Assembly (NCBI GenBank): GCA_947493575.1
Contig: CANLRQ010000001.1
Coordinates: forward strand, 62,001-126,000
Reading direction: 5' to 3'
Origin: an uncultured Marinomonas sp.
GTDB lineage: Bacteria; Pseudomonadota; Gammaproteobacteria; Pseudomonadales; Marinomonadaceae
DNA: 64,000 nt
The translations under genes and the position numbers were made by a program. Below are positions 8,387 through 16,588 of the stretch, piece after piece (the stretch's first letter is position 1; every line of letters begins with the position of its first letter). The notes beneath the pieces were generated by a model, which saw only the letters and a program-made list of their open reading frames with translations, was not told the DNA's origin and searched no databases.

Positions 8387-8968
8387 TTACTTCCAGCTAA
8401 ATTCGCCATCCAAGACAGTACAGTTCCCTAATGATGTAGATGCATCACTAATGTAAACCTGTTGCGTTTCAGAGGTTGGGTAAGTTAAATATTCAGAACA
8501 CATGGCGCTTTGTCCATTACCAACAACAAGAGTGGTCCCTTCTTCCAGAGTACAGCTCACTAATTTATCTAATGGTGACCATTGGTAACAGATTTCATAC
8601 TCTTCTCGATATTGGGAGACCTTTCCAGTCGGTTGCTCAAATGCCCACCATTTTCCCATCTTGCTATAAGGATTGGTGCTATTCCAAGCCCTATGAAGCA
8701 CTATTTGAGTTTCTTTTTTACTTTGGTACACCTGTCCTTGGCAAAGCTTACCTTTTTCAGGTTCACCAAGTGACTCATTTAATAATGCAGAATCATCCAC
8801 TTTAATAAATTTATCAGCTAAATGAGCAGGCAGATCCACACTTCCCTCACATTCATACTCAATTGCACTTTGTGCAGTAGACTCTTCAACTTGAGACCTC
8901 GGCTCTATCGAAGCTGTTGAGCAACCGTAAAGCGTAATAATTAAGGCTCCTGAAAGAATATTTTTCAT
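8387..8968 (-). CDS. Putative lipoprotein, unknown function (193 aa)
   Basis: The start MKNILSGALIITLYGCSTAS carries a lipobox (LYGC, Cys16), so it should be lipid-anchored in the envelope. The mature part contains several cysteines (ECEGSV, KLCQGQVY, EICYQW, VSCTLEE, AMCSEY, GNCTVLD), probably disulfide-bonded in the periplasm. No family is recognised. It is convergent with the solute-binding protein gene and separated from the VOC gene by a family B element. Confidence 0.6.
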   Translation of the reverse strand: MKNILSGALIITLYGCSTASIEPRSQVEESTAQSAIEYECEGSVDLPAHLADKFIKVDDSALLNESLGEPEKGKLCQGQVYQSKKETQIVLHRAWNSTNPYSKMGKWWAFEQPTGKVSQYREEYEICYQWSPLDKLVSCTLEEGTTLVVGNGQSAMCSEYLTYPTSETQQVYISDASTSLGNCTVLDGEFSWK

Positions 8969-9072
8969 GTTATAAACTCCGTTTATTACTATTCACACAA
9001 AAACAAAGAAATAATACGCTGCAAACATTGTGTATTCCTTTGTCATAAAACGAATAAATACTTCTTAGCTAA

Positions 9073-9113
9073 GGAAGGTGAGAATAGGCCTCTAAAGACT
9101 TATTCTCACTTCC
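9073..9113. repeat. MITE family B (IS5-type ends), very short copy
   Basis: GGAAGGTGAGAATA and TATTCTCACTTCC face each other across only a few bases. CTAA stands on both sides (9069-9072 and 9114-9117), the 4-bp YTAR duplication expected of IS5-group transposition. The ends closely resemble the IS5 terminal inverted repeat GGAAGGTGCGAATAAG. Confidence 0.7.
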
Positions 9114-9217
9114 CTAACCATTCGCCCCCACACTCTAGAGAGAATGCAGAAAACTTACAAACGAAAAACGCCAGCAATAACATTTCTTAAAAATTCATTA
9201 CGCTTCTACCTTCTGAA

Positions 9218-9637
9218 TCAAGCTCGATTTGCCATAGGGTGATCGGGGTTCAATTCCAATAAGTCCCACAAATTACCATATAAATCTTCAAAAACGGCCA
9301 CGGTTCCATAGTCCTGCTCCTGAGGTTCCCTCACAAAAACAATCCCTTCCGCAAGCATTCTGTTGTAGTCTCGCCAAAAATCATCTGTATTTAAAAATAG
9401 AAATACTCGGCCACCCGCTTGATTGCCAATAAACGACTGCTGCTCTGGTTTAGATGCCTTTGCTAGCAATAAAGTCGCCCCTTGAGAACCCGGAGGCGAA
9501 ATAACCACCCAACGTTTGTCCTGCTCCGGCTGGTAGGTATCTTCTACTAACTCAAACTTAAGTTTATCAATATAAAATGCCAACGCTTCATCGTAATCTT
9601 TAACAACAATAGCAACATGCACTAAGGATTGTTTCAT
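9218..9637 (-). CDS. VOC family (glyoxalase/bleomycin-resistance fold) protein
   Basis: 139 residues from ATG 9637, preceded by AGAGGA; the frame opens one codon earlier at a TTG. Two beta-alpha-beta-beta-beta modules are visible: LVHVAIVVKDYDEALAFYIDKL with WVVISPPGSQGATLLLA, then GGRVFLFLNTDDFWRDYNRM and EDLYGNLWDLLEL. Metal-ligand positions (His8 and the Glu of DLLEL) fit a metal-dependent VOC enzyme. The substrate is not predictable. Monocistronic as far as visible. Confidence 0.8.
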   Translation of the reverse strand: MKQSLVHVAIVVKDYDEALAFYIDKLKFELVEDTYQPEQDKRWVVISPPGSQGATLLLAKASKPEQQSFIGNQAGGRVFLFLNTDDFWRDYNRMLAEGIVFVREPQEQDYGTVAVFEDLYGNLWDLLELNPDHPMANRA

Positions 9638-9683
9638 CAAATATCCTCTATTTAATAATGTGTATCGATTTTTACTCTATTAA

Positions 9684-9750
9684 GGGATCTTTAAACTAAG
9701 TCATGAGCGATGATAAAACGAGGCAAGAGTCGTAGTCGTGATACGGTCTC
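9684..9750 (+). repeat. MITE family A, copy 3 (deleted form)
   Basis: Shows gggatctttaaactaagtc, atgagcgatgataaaacgag, and the right end cgtagtcgtgatacggtctc; the central segment is missing. Its last base touches the stop codon of the aldehyde dehydrogenase gene on the minus strand. Confidence 0.75.
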
Positions 9751-11154
9751 TTAAAGCAACTTTCGAAGGATATTCAACTTCAAGCGATTAAAAGGAGGGT
9801 AACGCAGTGCAACATCAAAGAGAAAACTGCGCTTCATTATGGTCTTTAAATGACTGAATGTATCAAAACCTGTTTTGCCATGATAACTCCCCATACCGCT
9901 GTGACCGACACCACCAAAAGGTAGGTTCGCATTCGCCATAAACATCATGCCATCGTTTACACCAACATTCCCAGAACTTGTGGATTGCAGCACATTCGTT
10001 TCAAACTCTTTATCATTTGTATAAAGGTAAAGAGCTAAAGGCTTTGCTCTTTCGTTGACAAATCGAACCGCATCTAACTTATTTTTAATCGGTAAAATCA
10101 CCAAAATTGGACCAAAAATTTCTTCTTGCATAACTAATGATTGATCATCTTGTGACACTATTATCGTAGGAGAAAAGTACTTTTTGTTTCGATCAATATA
10201 GCCTCCATAGACCACGTTTTGTCCTTCTAAATACTGGGTAAGTCGATCAAAATGTCTGAGGTTAATAATACGCCCATAGTCTTGGCTCTCCATTGCATTT
10301 GCACCGTAAAACTCTTCGATTTTTAATCTTAAGGCACTGACCAAAGAATCAACAAAACCTTCTTCAACCAGAATGTAATCAGGAGCGATACAGGTTTGAC
10401 CTGCGTTCATCCATTTGCTCCATACAATTCTTGATGCTGTTACCTTTAGATTAGTGTCTTTATCGACAATACAAGGGCTTTTGCCTCCTAACTCCAAAGT
10501 AACTGGAGTTAAATGCTCTGCGGCGGCTTTCATAATAATCTTTGCAACCGTCTCTCCACCTGTATAGAAAATATGCTCAAAACGCTGCTGCAGCAATGCC
10601 GTAGTTTCACTCACTGCGCCCGTTATCACCTGATAACAGTCAGTATCAAGATATTGAGGAATCAGTTCGGCTAACAAAGTCGCACTGTTCACAGCCAATT
10701 CTGACGGTTTAATGATAGCGCAATTTCCCGCTGCTATTGCGGCAATAAAGGGTGCCAACATCAGTTGAATTGGATAATTCCAAGCCCCGATAATCAGTAC
10801 AGTACCTAAAGGTTCAGGCAAGCTATAACTTTTTCCCGGCTGTGCAAACAATGGCGTTGGAACCATACGAGGTTGAGACCAATGCCGTATATGTTTCAAT
10901 GTATGTTTTATATCACTAACCAAAAAGCCAACTTCGGATGTCCACGCTTCTTGCTCACTTTTGTGTAAATCTAGCGATAAAGCATCAAAAAATCTTGATT
11001 CATTCTCTTGCAGCATTTTTTTCAATTGCTGTAACTGATGCACTCTCCAATCAATACTGCGAGTTTTCCCTGAAGCAAAAAATTTTCTTAAATGGGACAC
11101 ACTGAAAGGGATTTGTTTTATAACTGAATCGTCTATCTCATATTCCAAAGTCAT
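9751..11154 (-). CDS. Aldehyde dehydrogenase (coniferyl-aldehyde dehydrogenase-like)
   Basis: 467 residues, typical for class 3-like ALDHs that lack the N-terminal extension. The NAD(P)-binding stretch GTVLIIGAWNYPIQL and KPSELA, the general base in VTLELGGKSPCIV, the catalytic cysteine in NAGQTCIAPDYILV, and the EEIFGPILVI motif are all present. The C-terminal FGGVGHSGMGSYHGKTGFDTFSH is characteristic of the coniferyl/fatty aldehyde dehydrogenase branch. It oxidises hydrophobic aldehydes to acids. The formaldehyde dehydrogenase remnant lies divergently upstream, so this may once have been an aldehyde-detoxification locus. The 3' end abuts a family A element. Confidence 0.9.
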   Translation of the reverse strand: MTLEYEIDDSVIKQIPFSVSHLRKFFASGKTRSIDWRVHQLQQLKKMLQENESRFFDALSLDLHKSEQEAWTSEVGFLVSDIKHTLKHIRHWSQPRMVPTPLFAQPGKSYSLPEPLGTVLIIGAWNYPIQLMLAPFIAAIAAGNCAIIKPSELAVNSATLLAELIPQYLDTDCYQVITGAVSETTALLQQRFEHIFYTGGETVAKIIMKAAAEHLTPVTLELGGKSPCIVDKDTNLKVTASRIVWSKWMNAGQTCIAPDYILVEEGFVDSLVSALRLKIEEFYGANAMESQDYGRIINLRHFDRLTQYLEGQNVVYGGYIDRNKKYFSPTIIVSQDDQSLVMQEEIFGPILVILPIKNKLDAVRFVNERAKPLALYLYTNDKEFETNVLQSTSSGNVGVNDGMMFMANANLPFGGVGHSGMGSYHGKTGFDTFSHLKTIMKRSFLFDVALRYPPFNRLKLNILRKLL

Positions 11155-11398
11155 TCTGGTTATTTCCTATTGCAAAAAACACCCACTTGTTAAAATAAAG
11201 TTGTTATTAAAAATATAAAAGGAATTTGAATACACATATTTCACCCCGGTTCTTGCCTAATTAAGACTACTAATAACCTAATGTAACACGTTTAATTAAT
11301 GCTTAAGTTATGGTTTTTACCCTACTCAAAATAAATGCATTTTTTTGGAGATTCCCTCTATTTAAGCATTGTAAACGGAGAAACAGAGGATTACCTTT

Positions 11399-11893
11399 GT
11401 GAATGGAGTCATTAGTATGGGCTGGGGAGGTGGTCAGGCAGACTACGTAATGGTGCCTTATGCAGACTTCAACCTATTGAAGTTCCCTGACTCAGCACAA
11501 GCACTAGAAAAAATTCAAGATTTAACCCTATTATCTGATATTTTACCAACAGGCTTCCATGGCTGTGTTACCGCAGGTGTTGGTCCAGGTTCAACTGTTT
11601 ATATAGCAGGAGCAGGCCGCCCTGTAGGACTTGCAGCCGCAGCCTCAGCGAAACTATTAGGTGCAGCGAGTGTAATTGTTGGTGATATGGTTGAAGAACG
11701 GCTGCAACAAGCACGTTCTTTTGGTTGTAAAACCATTGATTTAAGGCAAGCAATTCTATTTGATAAAATTGATATTGCAAAAGCGGTCAACGTACAAATG
11801 ATTTCCTTAGATCAAGCACCTCAAGGATATGCCGACTTTGACGGCGGAGCCGCTAAGAAATTTGTTATTGATCCACATGCTATGGTGAGTTAA
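11399..11893 (+). pseudogene. Glutathione-independent formaldehyde dehydrogenase remnant
   Basis: The frame from a GTG at 11399 matches the middle of the roughly 400-residue zinc-dependent formaldehyde dehydrogenases: GGGQADYVMVPYADFNLLKF, LTLLSDILPTGFHG and GAGVGPGSTVYIAGAG-like sequence. After LQQARSFGCKTIDLR it jumps to the extreme C-terminus (DIAKAVNVQMISLDQAPQGY, KKFVIDPHAM). About 125 N-terminal residues including the catalytic zinc ligands and a central block of the coenzyme domain are missing. The Rossmann motif reads GAGRPVGLA, with an extra Arg compared with the usual GAGPVG. A decayed gene. Confidence 0.85.
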
Positions 11894-11905
11894 TTCTACT
11901 CACCA

Positions 11906-11942
11906 ATACGATGGTCTGACTTTATATTGTCGCCCATCGTAT
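11906..11942. other. Inverted repeat after the formaldehyde dehydrogenase remnant
   Basis: AATACGATGG and CCATCGTATT form a 10-bp stem with a 17-base loop. No T run follows directly. It may be an additional stem upstream of the stronger terminator at 11951. Confidence 0.5.
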
Positions 11943-11950
11943 TAAAATAA

Positions 11951-11986
11951 AAAGCAGGCTCATTGTATTTTGAGCCTGCTTTTTTT
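11951..11986. terminator. Rho-independent terminator
   Basis: AAAAGCAGGCTCA-type stem (AGCAGGCTCA at 11953-11962 with TGAGCCTGCT at 11971-11980), 8-base loop, A run before and T run after. Usable in both directions between the converging remnant and the lipoprotein gene. Confidence 0.92.
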
Positions 11987-12005
11987 ATCTATCATATAAA
12001 GCTAC

Positions 12006-12548
12006 CTAGGCTGGCGGGAACACCACTGGGCAGTTAACAACAATATTAGTACGCTCTATTCTCACTAGCCCTTTATCTTCAGCCTCAAAAATAGCGCCTT
12101 CAGATTTCAATACATAGGCTTTTTCTGGATCAATCCATACTACGTTATACATTAACCAAAGTGGTGAATATTGCTTATCTCTACTTTCTGAGCCAATAGG
12201 CCAAGGAACTGAAGGGAAAACATTGCGTTTTTGTGGGCTATTTGGAAAGCCATAAACTCTTTCTAATGCCGTTTTAACACTAGGAGGCTTTGGATACTTT
12301 GGAATAGCATCTCTTAAACGAGGAGTATAATTCGCCTTCATATCTCTCGCCATTTTTCGGCTAGATACATCTGTTGTAATATAAAACACGATATCGTCAT
12401 CATACCAAGCTTCAAAAGCAGGTAAACTGACGTAAGCTTGTTCTACAGATGAGTCATCATTTTGAGTATGTGTATCTTTCAATGAATGGCTGCCGCAGGC
12501 AGAAAGTAGCACTGTGAACAAAAAACCTAATAAGTATTTATACTTCAT
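12006..12548 (-). CDS. Putative lipoprotein, unknown function (180 aa)
   Basis: The start MKYKYLLGFLFTVLLSACGS has a good lipobox (LSAC, Cys18). The mature part is soluble and without membrane segments; it contains WYDDDIVFYITTDVSSRKM and a proline-rich PKYPKPPSVKTALERVYGF. A conserved-looking C-terminus (VRIERTNIVVNCPVVFPPA) ends the protein. I do not recognise the family. No clear operon partner; terminated by the hairpin at 11951. Confidence 0.65.
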   Translation of the reverse strand: MKYKYLLGFLFTVLLSACGSHSLKDTHTQNDDSSVEQAYVSLPAFEAWYDDDIVFYITTDVSSRKMARDMKANYTPRLRDAIPKYPKPPSVKTALERVYGFPNSPQKRNVFPSVPWPIGSESRDKQYSPLWLMYNVVWIDPEKAYVLKSEGAIFEAEDKGLVRIERTNIVVNCPVVFPPA

Positions 12549-12588
12549 AGCTTGATCCTGATTTAAAACTATTCAAACCCAATGAATT

Positions 12589-12690
12589 CTATTTCTCCGT
12601 GTTGATATTAGCGTATTTATATACAGTATAGCGACTTACTCCAGCAACTTTTACTGTTTGCGAAATATTCCCTTTATACTCATTCAATAA
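12589..12690 (-). pseudogene. C-terminal helix-turn-helix fragment (regulator or recombinase tail)
   Basis: On the minus strand the stretch reads [20 protein letters not shown], then [13 protein letters not shown] and a stop. The [15 protein letters not shown] pattern is a helix-turn-helix like that ending YheO-type (HTH_22) regulators or resolvases. There is no room for the rest of the gene before the DUF1348 gene begins on the other strand at 12693. A remnant is the simplest explanation. Confidence 0.4.
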
Positions 12691-12692
12691 TC

Positions 12693-13127
12693 GTGGCTGA
12701 AGTCACCTTAAATACCTCAGCGTATAGCTATGCATATCGTCCAAAAAATCCAGAAAAAGTCTCACTAGCATACAGTACTGATAGCCAATGGAGAAATCGT
12801 TCCAGCTTTATCAATGGCCGAGAAGAAATTGTTGAGTTTTTAACAACTAAATGGCAATCAGAACTGGATTACAAACTGATAAAAGCACTTTGGGCTTTTA
12901 CCGAAAATCGCATTGCGGTGCGTTTTGCTTACGAATACCGCAACGAAGATAACCAATGGTTTCGAGCGTATGGTAATGAAAACTGGGAATTTGATGAACT
13001 TGGCCTAATGCATAAGCGCTTCGCTTGCATTAATGGCTTACCTATTAATGAAGAAGACCGTTTATTTACTTGGGAAGGCGCTTTAAGACCGGACGACTTT
13101 CCCAGCCTTTCCGACTTGGGGTTATAA
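12693..13127 (+). CDS. Nuclear transport factor 2-like protein, DUF1348 (N-terminus probably shortened)
   Basis: 144 residues from a GTG. The body is a clear DUF1348 protein: [55 protein letters not shown], and [16 protein letters not shown]. The usual N-terminal helix (a stretch before the NPEKV motif with a W-N-x-R/K pattern) is replaced by an unrelated sequence [18 protein letters not shown], so either the start has been rebuilt after a deletion or the gene is decaying. DUF1348 proteins adopt the NTF2 fold and are of unknown function. The HTH fragment at 12589-12690 immediately upstream supports a rearrangement here. Confidence 0.7.
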   Translation: MAEVTLNTSAYSYAYRPKNPEKVSLAYSTDSQWRNRSSFINGREEIVEFLTTKWQSELDYKLIKALWAFTENRIAVRFAYEYRNEDNQWFRAYGNENWEFDELGLMHKRFACINGLPINEEDRLFTWEGALRPDDFPSLSDLGL

Positions 13128-13205
13128 TTAGCAGAATGAATGAGGCGATGGTTTCTCTCTTAAAGTGAATCCATCTCACCTCGCTGTATGGCAAAAACAA
13201 TGACT

Positions 13206-13320
13206 TTATAGTGTTACTTTCCCAAATTCTATTTTCAAATAATCAATCAATAAGCGCATTTTCTGCGGCATACAAGTCATTTTCTGATAATACAAATGCG
13301 TTTCTATTGAAACCATGATG
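13206..13320 (-). pseudogene. C-terminal fragment of a LysR-type regulator
   Basis: The minus strand reads IETHLYYQKMTCMPQKMRLL, then IDYLKIEFGKVTL and stop. The P-x-K-x-R-x-L-I-D-Y-L pattern is the typical last helix of LysR substrate-binding domains. Nothing upstream of it matches a LysR gene, so only the tail remains. Confidence 0.5.
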
Positions 13321-13361
13321 TCTGTGATTTATTAATACGCAAATATTAATTTCAACCTATG

Positions 13362-13418
13362 AAAACAGAGCTTAACTACACTGCCTGTGGGCAAATAAGC
13401 TCTGTTTTACACTTTTTT
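13362..13418 (+). terminator. Long hairpin with T run
   Basis: AAAACAGAGCTTAA at 13362-13375 pairs with TAAGCTCTGTTTT at 13396-13408 across a 20-base loop; after a short acac a T run follows. It may terminate read-through from the DUF1348 gene. Confidence 0.6.
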
Positions 13419-13469
13419 TACCCGTACTTTGCATTTATGGGCTCACTGTTTTATTTACTAAATGGTTAA

Positions 13470-13600
13470 GGAAGGTGAGAATAAGTCCTCTTGCTTCAGT
13501 ATGTGGGTAAAAGCCTGCTATTCGAAGCGAGTATTTAATGTGAATAGCCGGCCTATTTTCGAGATGCTCAACAAAGAATACAGGCTTATTCGCGCCTTTC
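13470..13600. repeat. MITE family B (IS5-type ends), full copy
   Basis: Left end GGAAGGTGAGAATAAGTCCT, right end CTTATTCGCGCCTTTC, 131 bp, with TTAA on both sides (13466-13469 and 13601-13604), the YTAR-type duplication of IS5. The sequence after the left end (CTCTTGCTTCAGTATGTGGG, then TAAAAGCCTGCTATTCG) also occurs in reverse at 62352 and 37391. Any ORF inside it is a by-product. Confidence 0.85.
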
Positions 13601-13640
13601 TTAAATCATACGATCTTGTTGATATCAATTGGAGTCAAAT

Positions 13641-13916
13641 ATGAAGCACAGTCGTTTTGTTGTTTTATCCATACTTAGCTTAATGATACTTGGTTGTTCT
13701 AATAAATCGCTTTATGAAGCCATCCAAGAAAATCGTGTTAACGACTGTCGCAACTTATCCTATCAAAAAGAGCAACAATGCCTAAACAGCTTGAATCAAA
13801 AATCCTATGAAGAATATCAGCGTGAGCGAAATGGCGACCACACCACAGACAATAGTAATCTAGACCAATCTAGCTCAAATAAACCGTTTTCTCATAACAG
13901 CATTTATAACAGTTAA
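13641..13916 (+). CDS. Small putative lipoprotein (91 aa)
   Basis: ATG 13641 follows GGAG at 13631. The start MKHSRFVVLSILSLMILGCS has a lipobox (LGCS, Cys19). The mature region (NRVNDCRNLSYQKEQQCLNS, SYEEYQRERNG) is hydrophilic with two further cysteines and an Asn/Ser-rich tail. Short envelope lipoproteins of this kind are common in marine gammaproteobacteria; function unknown. It stands alone just after a family B element. Confidence 0.7.
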   Translation: MKHSRFVVLSILSLMILGCSNKSLYEAIQENRVNDCRNLSYQKEQQCLNSLNQKSYEEYQRERNGDHTTDNSNLDQSSSNKPFSHNSIYNS

Positions 13917-13939
13917 TGATTATTAGAAAGTAAAGACGC

Positions 13940-14662
13940 TTATGCTTCTTTCGTTTTAACTTTTGGACCTCTTTTCAAAGGCGTTACACGGCGCCCACTT
14001 AATTCCTCTATTTGCTGCTTGAACGTCACACTTCCTAGTGCCATGCTTTTATTTAACGACAAACGTATTTGAGATAAGGTCTCTTGCTCCATTTCGCAGC
14101 TCATTAAAGACTGATACGCCTCTACTCGTAGCGGCTGAGTTTCCCCCAGTGCCAAATAGGTATCATGGGGAGACCAGATACTCGGTCTCTCATTAGAATT
14201 ATCAGATAAAGTGGCGCTATTTATTCCATGGTAAGCATAACTAGACCATTTATAGTCTTGCGGGTGTATCACTAGGCTCGCTCTTACAGAGTTAAGCTCG
14301 ATGTATTTTTGACACAATAAAAAATACGATTCACTTTCAACAACGCAAGATCGAAAGCGCCCTTCCCAAAGAGTGCCTACCCTTTGATATTTGTAATTAA
14401 AATAACGCACATACTGTCGTCCAAGTGACTGCATCATTTTTGATACCCCATCTTGGGTTGACGGTGTAACCAGTAAATGCACGTGATTCGCCATCAGTAC
14501 CCAAGCGTGCAGAGCCACATTATATTTCAATGCATATTTTTCTAGCCAATGACAGTACGCATCAAAATCAGTTTCTGTTCTAAAACAGACCTGCTGTGTT
14601 TTTCCACGCTGAAGAATATGTTGAGGGATGTTGGGGATACTAAGTCTAGGTAGTCTAGCCAT
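13940..14662 (-). CDS. REP-associated tyrosine transposase (RAYT, Y1_Tnp/IS200-like)
   Basis: 240 residues. The Y1 HUH core is present: IPQHILQRGKTQQVCFRTET, the HUH motif in VLMANHVHLLVTP, and the catalytic tyrosine region YVRYFNYKYQRVGTLWEGRF. The C-terminal ELNSVRASLVIHPQDYKWSS is diagnostic of the RAYT branch. These enzymes nick and join REP palindromes as single strands; most genomes carry one or a few as domesticated single-copy genes. I looked for REP-like GTAG hairpins beside the gene and did not find a clear pair. The MITEs in this window have inverted ends and target duplications, which is not RAYT chemistry. Confidence 0.9.
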   Translation of the reverse strand: MARLPRLSIPNIPQHILQRGKTQQVCFRTETDFDAYCHWLEKYALKYNVALHAWVLMANHVHLLVTPSTQDGVSKMMQSLGRQYVRYFNYKYQRVGTLWEGRFRSCVVESESYFLLCQKYIELNSVRASLVIHPQDYKWSSYAYHGINSATLSDNSNERPSIWSPHDTYLALGETQPLRVEAYQSLMSCEMEQETLSQIRLSLNKSMALGSVTFKQQIEELSGRRVTPLKRGPKVKTKEA

Positions 14663-14826
14663 CTTTCAATATCATCCTTGATAGTGAGCTTAAACTTAGA
14701 CAATACCGTAAAAAAGGTAAGAATTACTAGTTTAACTCTGTCTCTAAATAGATTATTAGCTATTGCCTTGCCTAAAACCCCACTCATCATTAAAGTACAC
14801 CCTTAGTTTTAAACATTTACATTAAT

Positions 14827-14998
14827 CGAACTTCGGGGCGGGGCGAAATTCCCCACCGGCGGTAATTTTGGCTTTGTATTGAACAAACCCAAAAAGCCCG
14901 CGAGCGCTTCCACTTATGTTTTTATAACACGAGCAGAGGGTCAGCAGATCTGGTGAGACTCCAGAGCCGACGGTTACAGTCCGGATGATAGAAGATCG
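14827..14998 (+). ncRNA. FMN riboswitch (RFN element)
   Basis: The conserved blocks of the RFN aptamer are in order: CTTCGGGGCGGGGCGAAATT, CCCCACCGGCGGTAA, the variable arm with GCCCGCGAGCG, then GGGTCAGCAGATCTGGTGAG, ACTCCAGAGCCGACGGTTAC and AGTCCGGATGATAGAAGA. It lies about 200 bp upstream of the EamA-family gene at 15197 on the same strand, with the expression platform between. FMN binding is expected to lower expression of that gene. Confidence 0.96.
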
Positions 14999-15196
14999 AC
15001 CAAGTGTCACATGAATGATGGATCACTTCGTTCTGTATTTTGTTGGTATTTTATGCCTTCATGCTGAACCTAAGTAGTGTTTGCTGTTTTGTGTCTGCAC
15101 ATCTTTGCCTGTGTTTTTTCGCTGGTTGAATGGTGTACTTCACTTGGTATATTTCTCATCACCCCTGTACATCTTACTGAATAGGAGACATTCAAG

Positions 15197-16132
15197 ATGG
15201 CAGGAACACTTTTTATTATGATCGCTTGCTTTACATGGGCACTGGACACACTTATCCGCTATCCATTGTTAAGTGCTGGTTATTCCGCAGTACAAATCGT
15301 TTTTATTGAGCATCTCACCCTTGTGCTATGTGTCAGTCCTTTACTCTGGCGCTATCGAACCGCCTATCGCCAAATGCCCAAACAGTCTTTAGCCTGTTTA
15401 TTTTTTATTGGCGGAATGGGATCGGCTGTTGGTACTTTAGCTTTTACGGAAGCGTTCAGCTTTCTTAATCCAACAGTTGTGATTTTGTTGCAAAAATTAC
15501 AGCCTCTCATTGCCATTCTTCTGGCCTATTGTTTCTTAAAAGAACGTATTGGTCGTCATTTCCTTCAATGGGCTGCCATTATCCTATTGGGTAGTTTTGT
15601 TATGATGTGGCCAGATTTAATAAAATTGAGTGATGCCCAATGGCACTATTCAAATGACCAAACCTTCATCCTGAAAGGGTATGGCTATACCTTAATTGCA
15701 GTCTTTGCTTGGGGCGCTGCGACAGTATGTGGTAAATACCTGTCATATAAAGGAGTACCTGAAAACGCCATTTTATCAGGCCGATTCTTGTCTGGTTTGT
15801 TGGTGCTATTACCAATAGCTCTGCTCATGGCACCAAGTTTAAAATCCATTACTGTTATTGATCTTGGACTTGTGGTCACTATGGCGCTATTAAGTGGGCT
15901 CATTGGAATGTGGTTCTATTATCGAGGATTAAATCGCGTCAAAGCACAAACCGCGACCTTAGTAGAGCTCTCTTTCCCTGTTTTTGCGGCGGCTATTAAC
16001 TGGGTATTCTTGGATATTCATCTCTCATTATTCCAAATTGTTGGAGCCTGTTTACTTATTTTCGGGAACATAGGTTTGAGAATGAAAGAACTCAAAATTA
16101 CAAGCCCCCCAGTTACAGTATCAAACATCTAA
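15197..16132 (+). CDS. ribN: Riboflavin importer RibN (EamA/DMT superfamily)
   Basis: 311 residues, ten predicted membrane segments arranged as two EamA repeats (for example FIMIACFTWALDTLI near the start and GACLLIFGNIGLRM near the end). The DMT family alone would not give a substrate, but the FMN riboswitch directly upstream is the established genomic mark of RibN riboflavin importers in proteobacteria. It would take up riboflavin when internal FMN is low. AGGAG ribosome-binding site before the ATG. No riboflavin synthesis genes lie nearby. Assignment depends on the riboswitch context. Confidence 0.88.
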   Translation: MAGTLFIMIACFTWALDTLIRYPLLSAGYSAVQIVFIEHLTLVLCVSPLLWRYRTAYRQMPKQSLACLFFIGGMGSAVGTLAFTEAFSFLNPTVVILLQKLQPLIAILLAYCFLKERIGRHFLQWAAIILLGSFVMMWPDLIKLSDAQWHYSNDQTFILKGYGYTLIAVFAWGAATVCGKYLSYKGVPENAILSGRFLSGLLVLLPIALLMAPSLKSITVIDLGLVVTMALLSGLIGMWFYYRGLNRVKAQTATLVELSFPVFAAAINWVFLDIHLSLFQIVGACLLIFGNIGLRMKELKITSPPVTVSNI

Positions 16133-16166
16133 ACATACATGGATACAGAATAGGTTCTTAATCTAG

Positions 16167-16200
16167 GGAAGGTGCAAATAAGATAGATTAAGAGCCCTCT
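16167..16200 (+). repeat. MITE family B, left-end fragment
   Basis: GGAAGGTGCAAATAAG preceded by CTAG (a YTAR-type target). No matching right end follows. Located between ribN and the VOC pseudogene. Confidence 0.6.
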
Positions 16201-16217
16201 CATCGATGGCATTACTC

Positions 16218-16579
16218 TTAGGCAAAGTTCACTTCCAATCGAACACCAGAAGGAGTATGAAAAAATACCTGTCTTTCACCTGTTTCTGGTGTCAGGTATA
16301 CCTTGTGCTCAACTTGCTGATCCAATAATTTCTGCACAAAGCCATTGAAGTTAGCACCTCGAAAAGCAATGTGATCCAAGTAATTTGGTTTGTCACTGGG
16401 GCGATGTTCTTCACTAAAAGTTAAATGAATTAAAGCACGCTCCCCAAAATACAACCAATACCCAGCTTTGGCAGTACTGCTTTTTTCCCATCAACCAAAT
16501 CAAGAATATCCATTAAAAACGCTTTTTCTCTATTAATAACATCACATGGAGCACTAATATTAATGTGATCAAGATACAT
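16218..16579 (-). pseudogene. VOC family protein interrupted by a frameshift
   Basis: Starting at ATG 16579 the protein reads MYLDHINISAPCDVINREKA and continues to VDGKKAVLPKLG, then runs out at a stop. In the next frame the normal continuation YWLYFGERALIHLTFSEEHR goes on to FHTPSGVRLEVNFA. The two halves meet at about 16464-16466; one missing base near the AGCTTTGG run explains it. Together they make a complete roughly 120-residue VOC protein with His5, His and Glu ligand positions preserved. It sits 9 bp after the DJ-1/PfpI gene and probably shared its transcript. Confidence 0.8.
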
Positions 16580-16588
16580 AATTATCCT

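Noticed and set aside
13462..13644. 60-residue open frame inside the family B element
   Set aside because: It is entirely MITE sequence with its ends; no ribosome-binding site and no protein-like composition.
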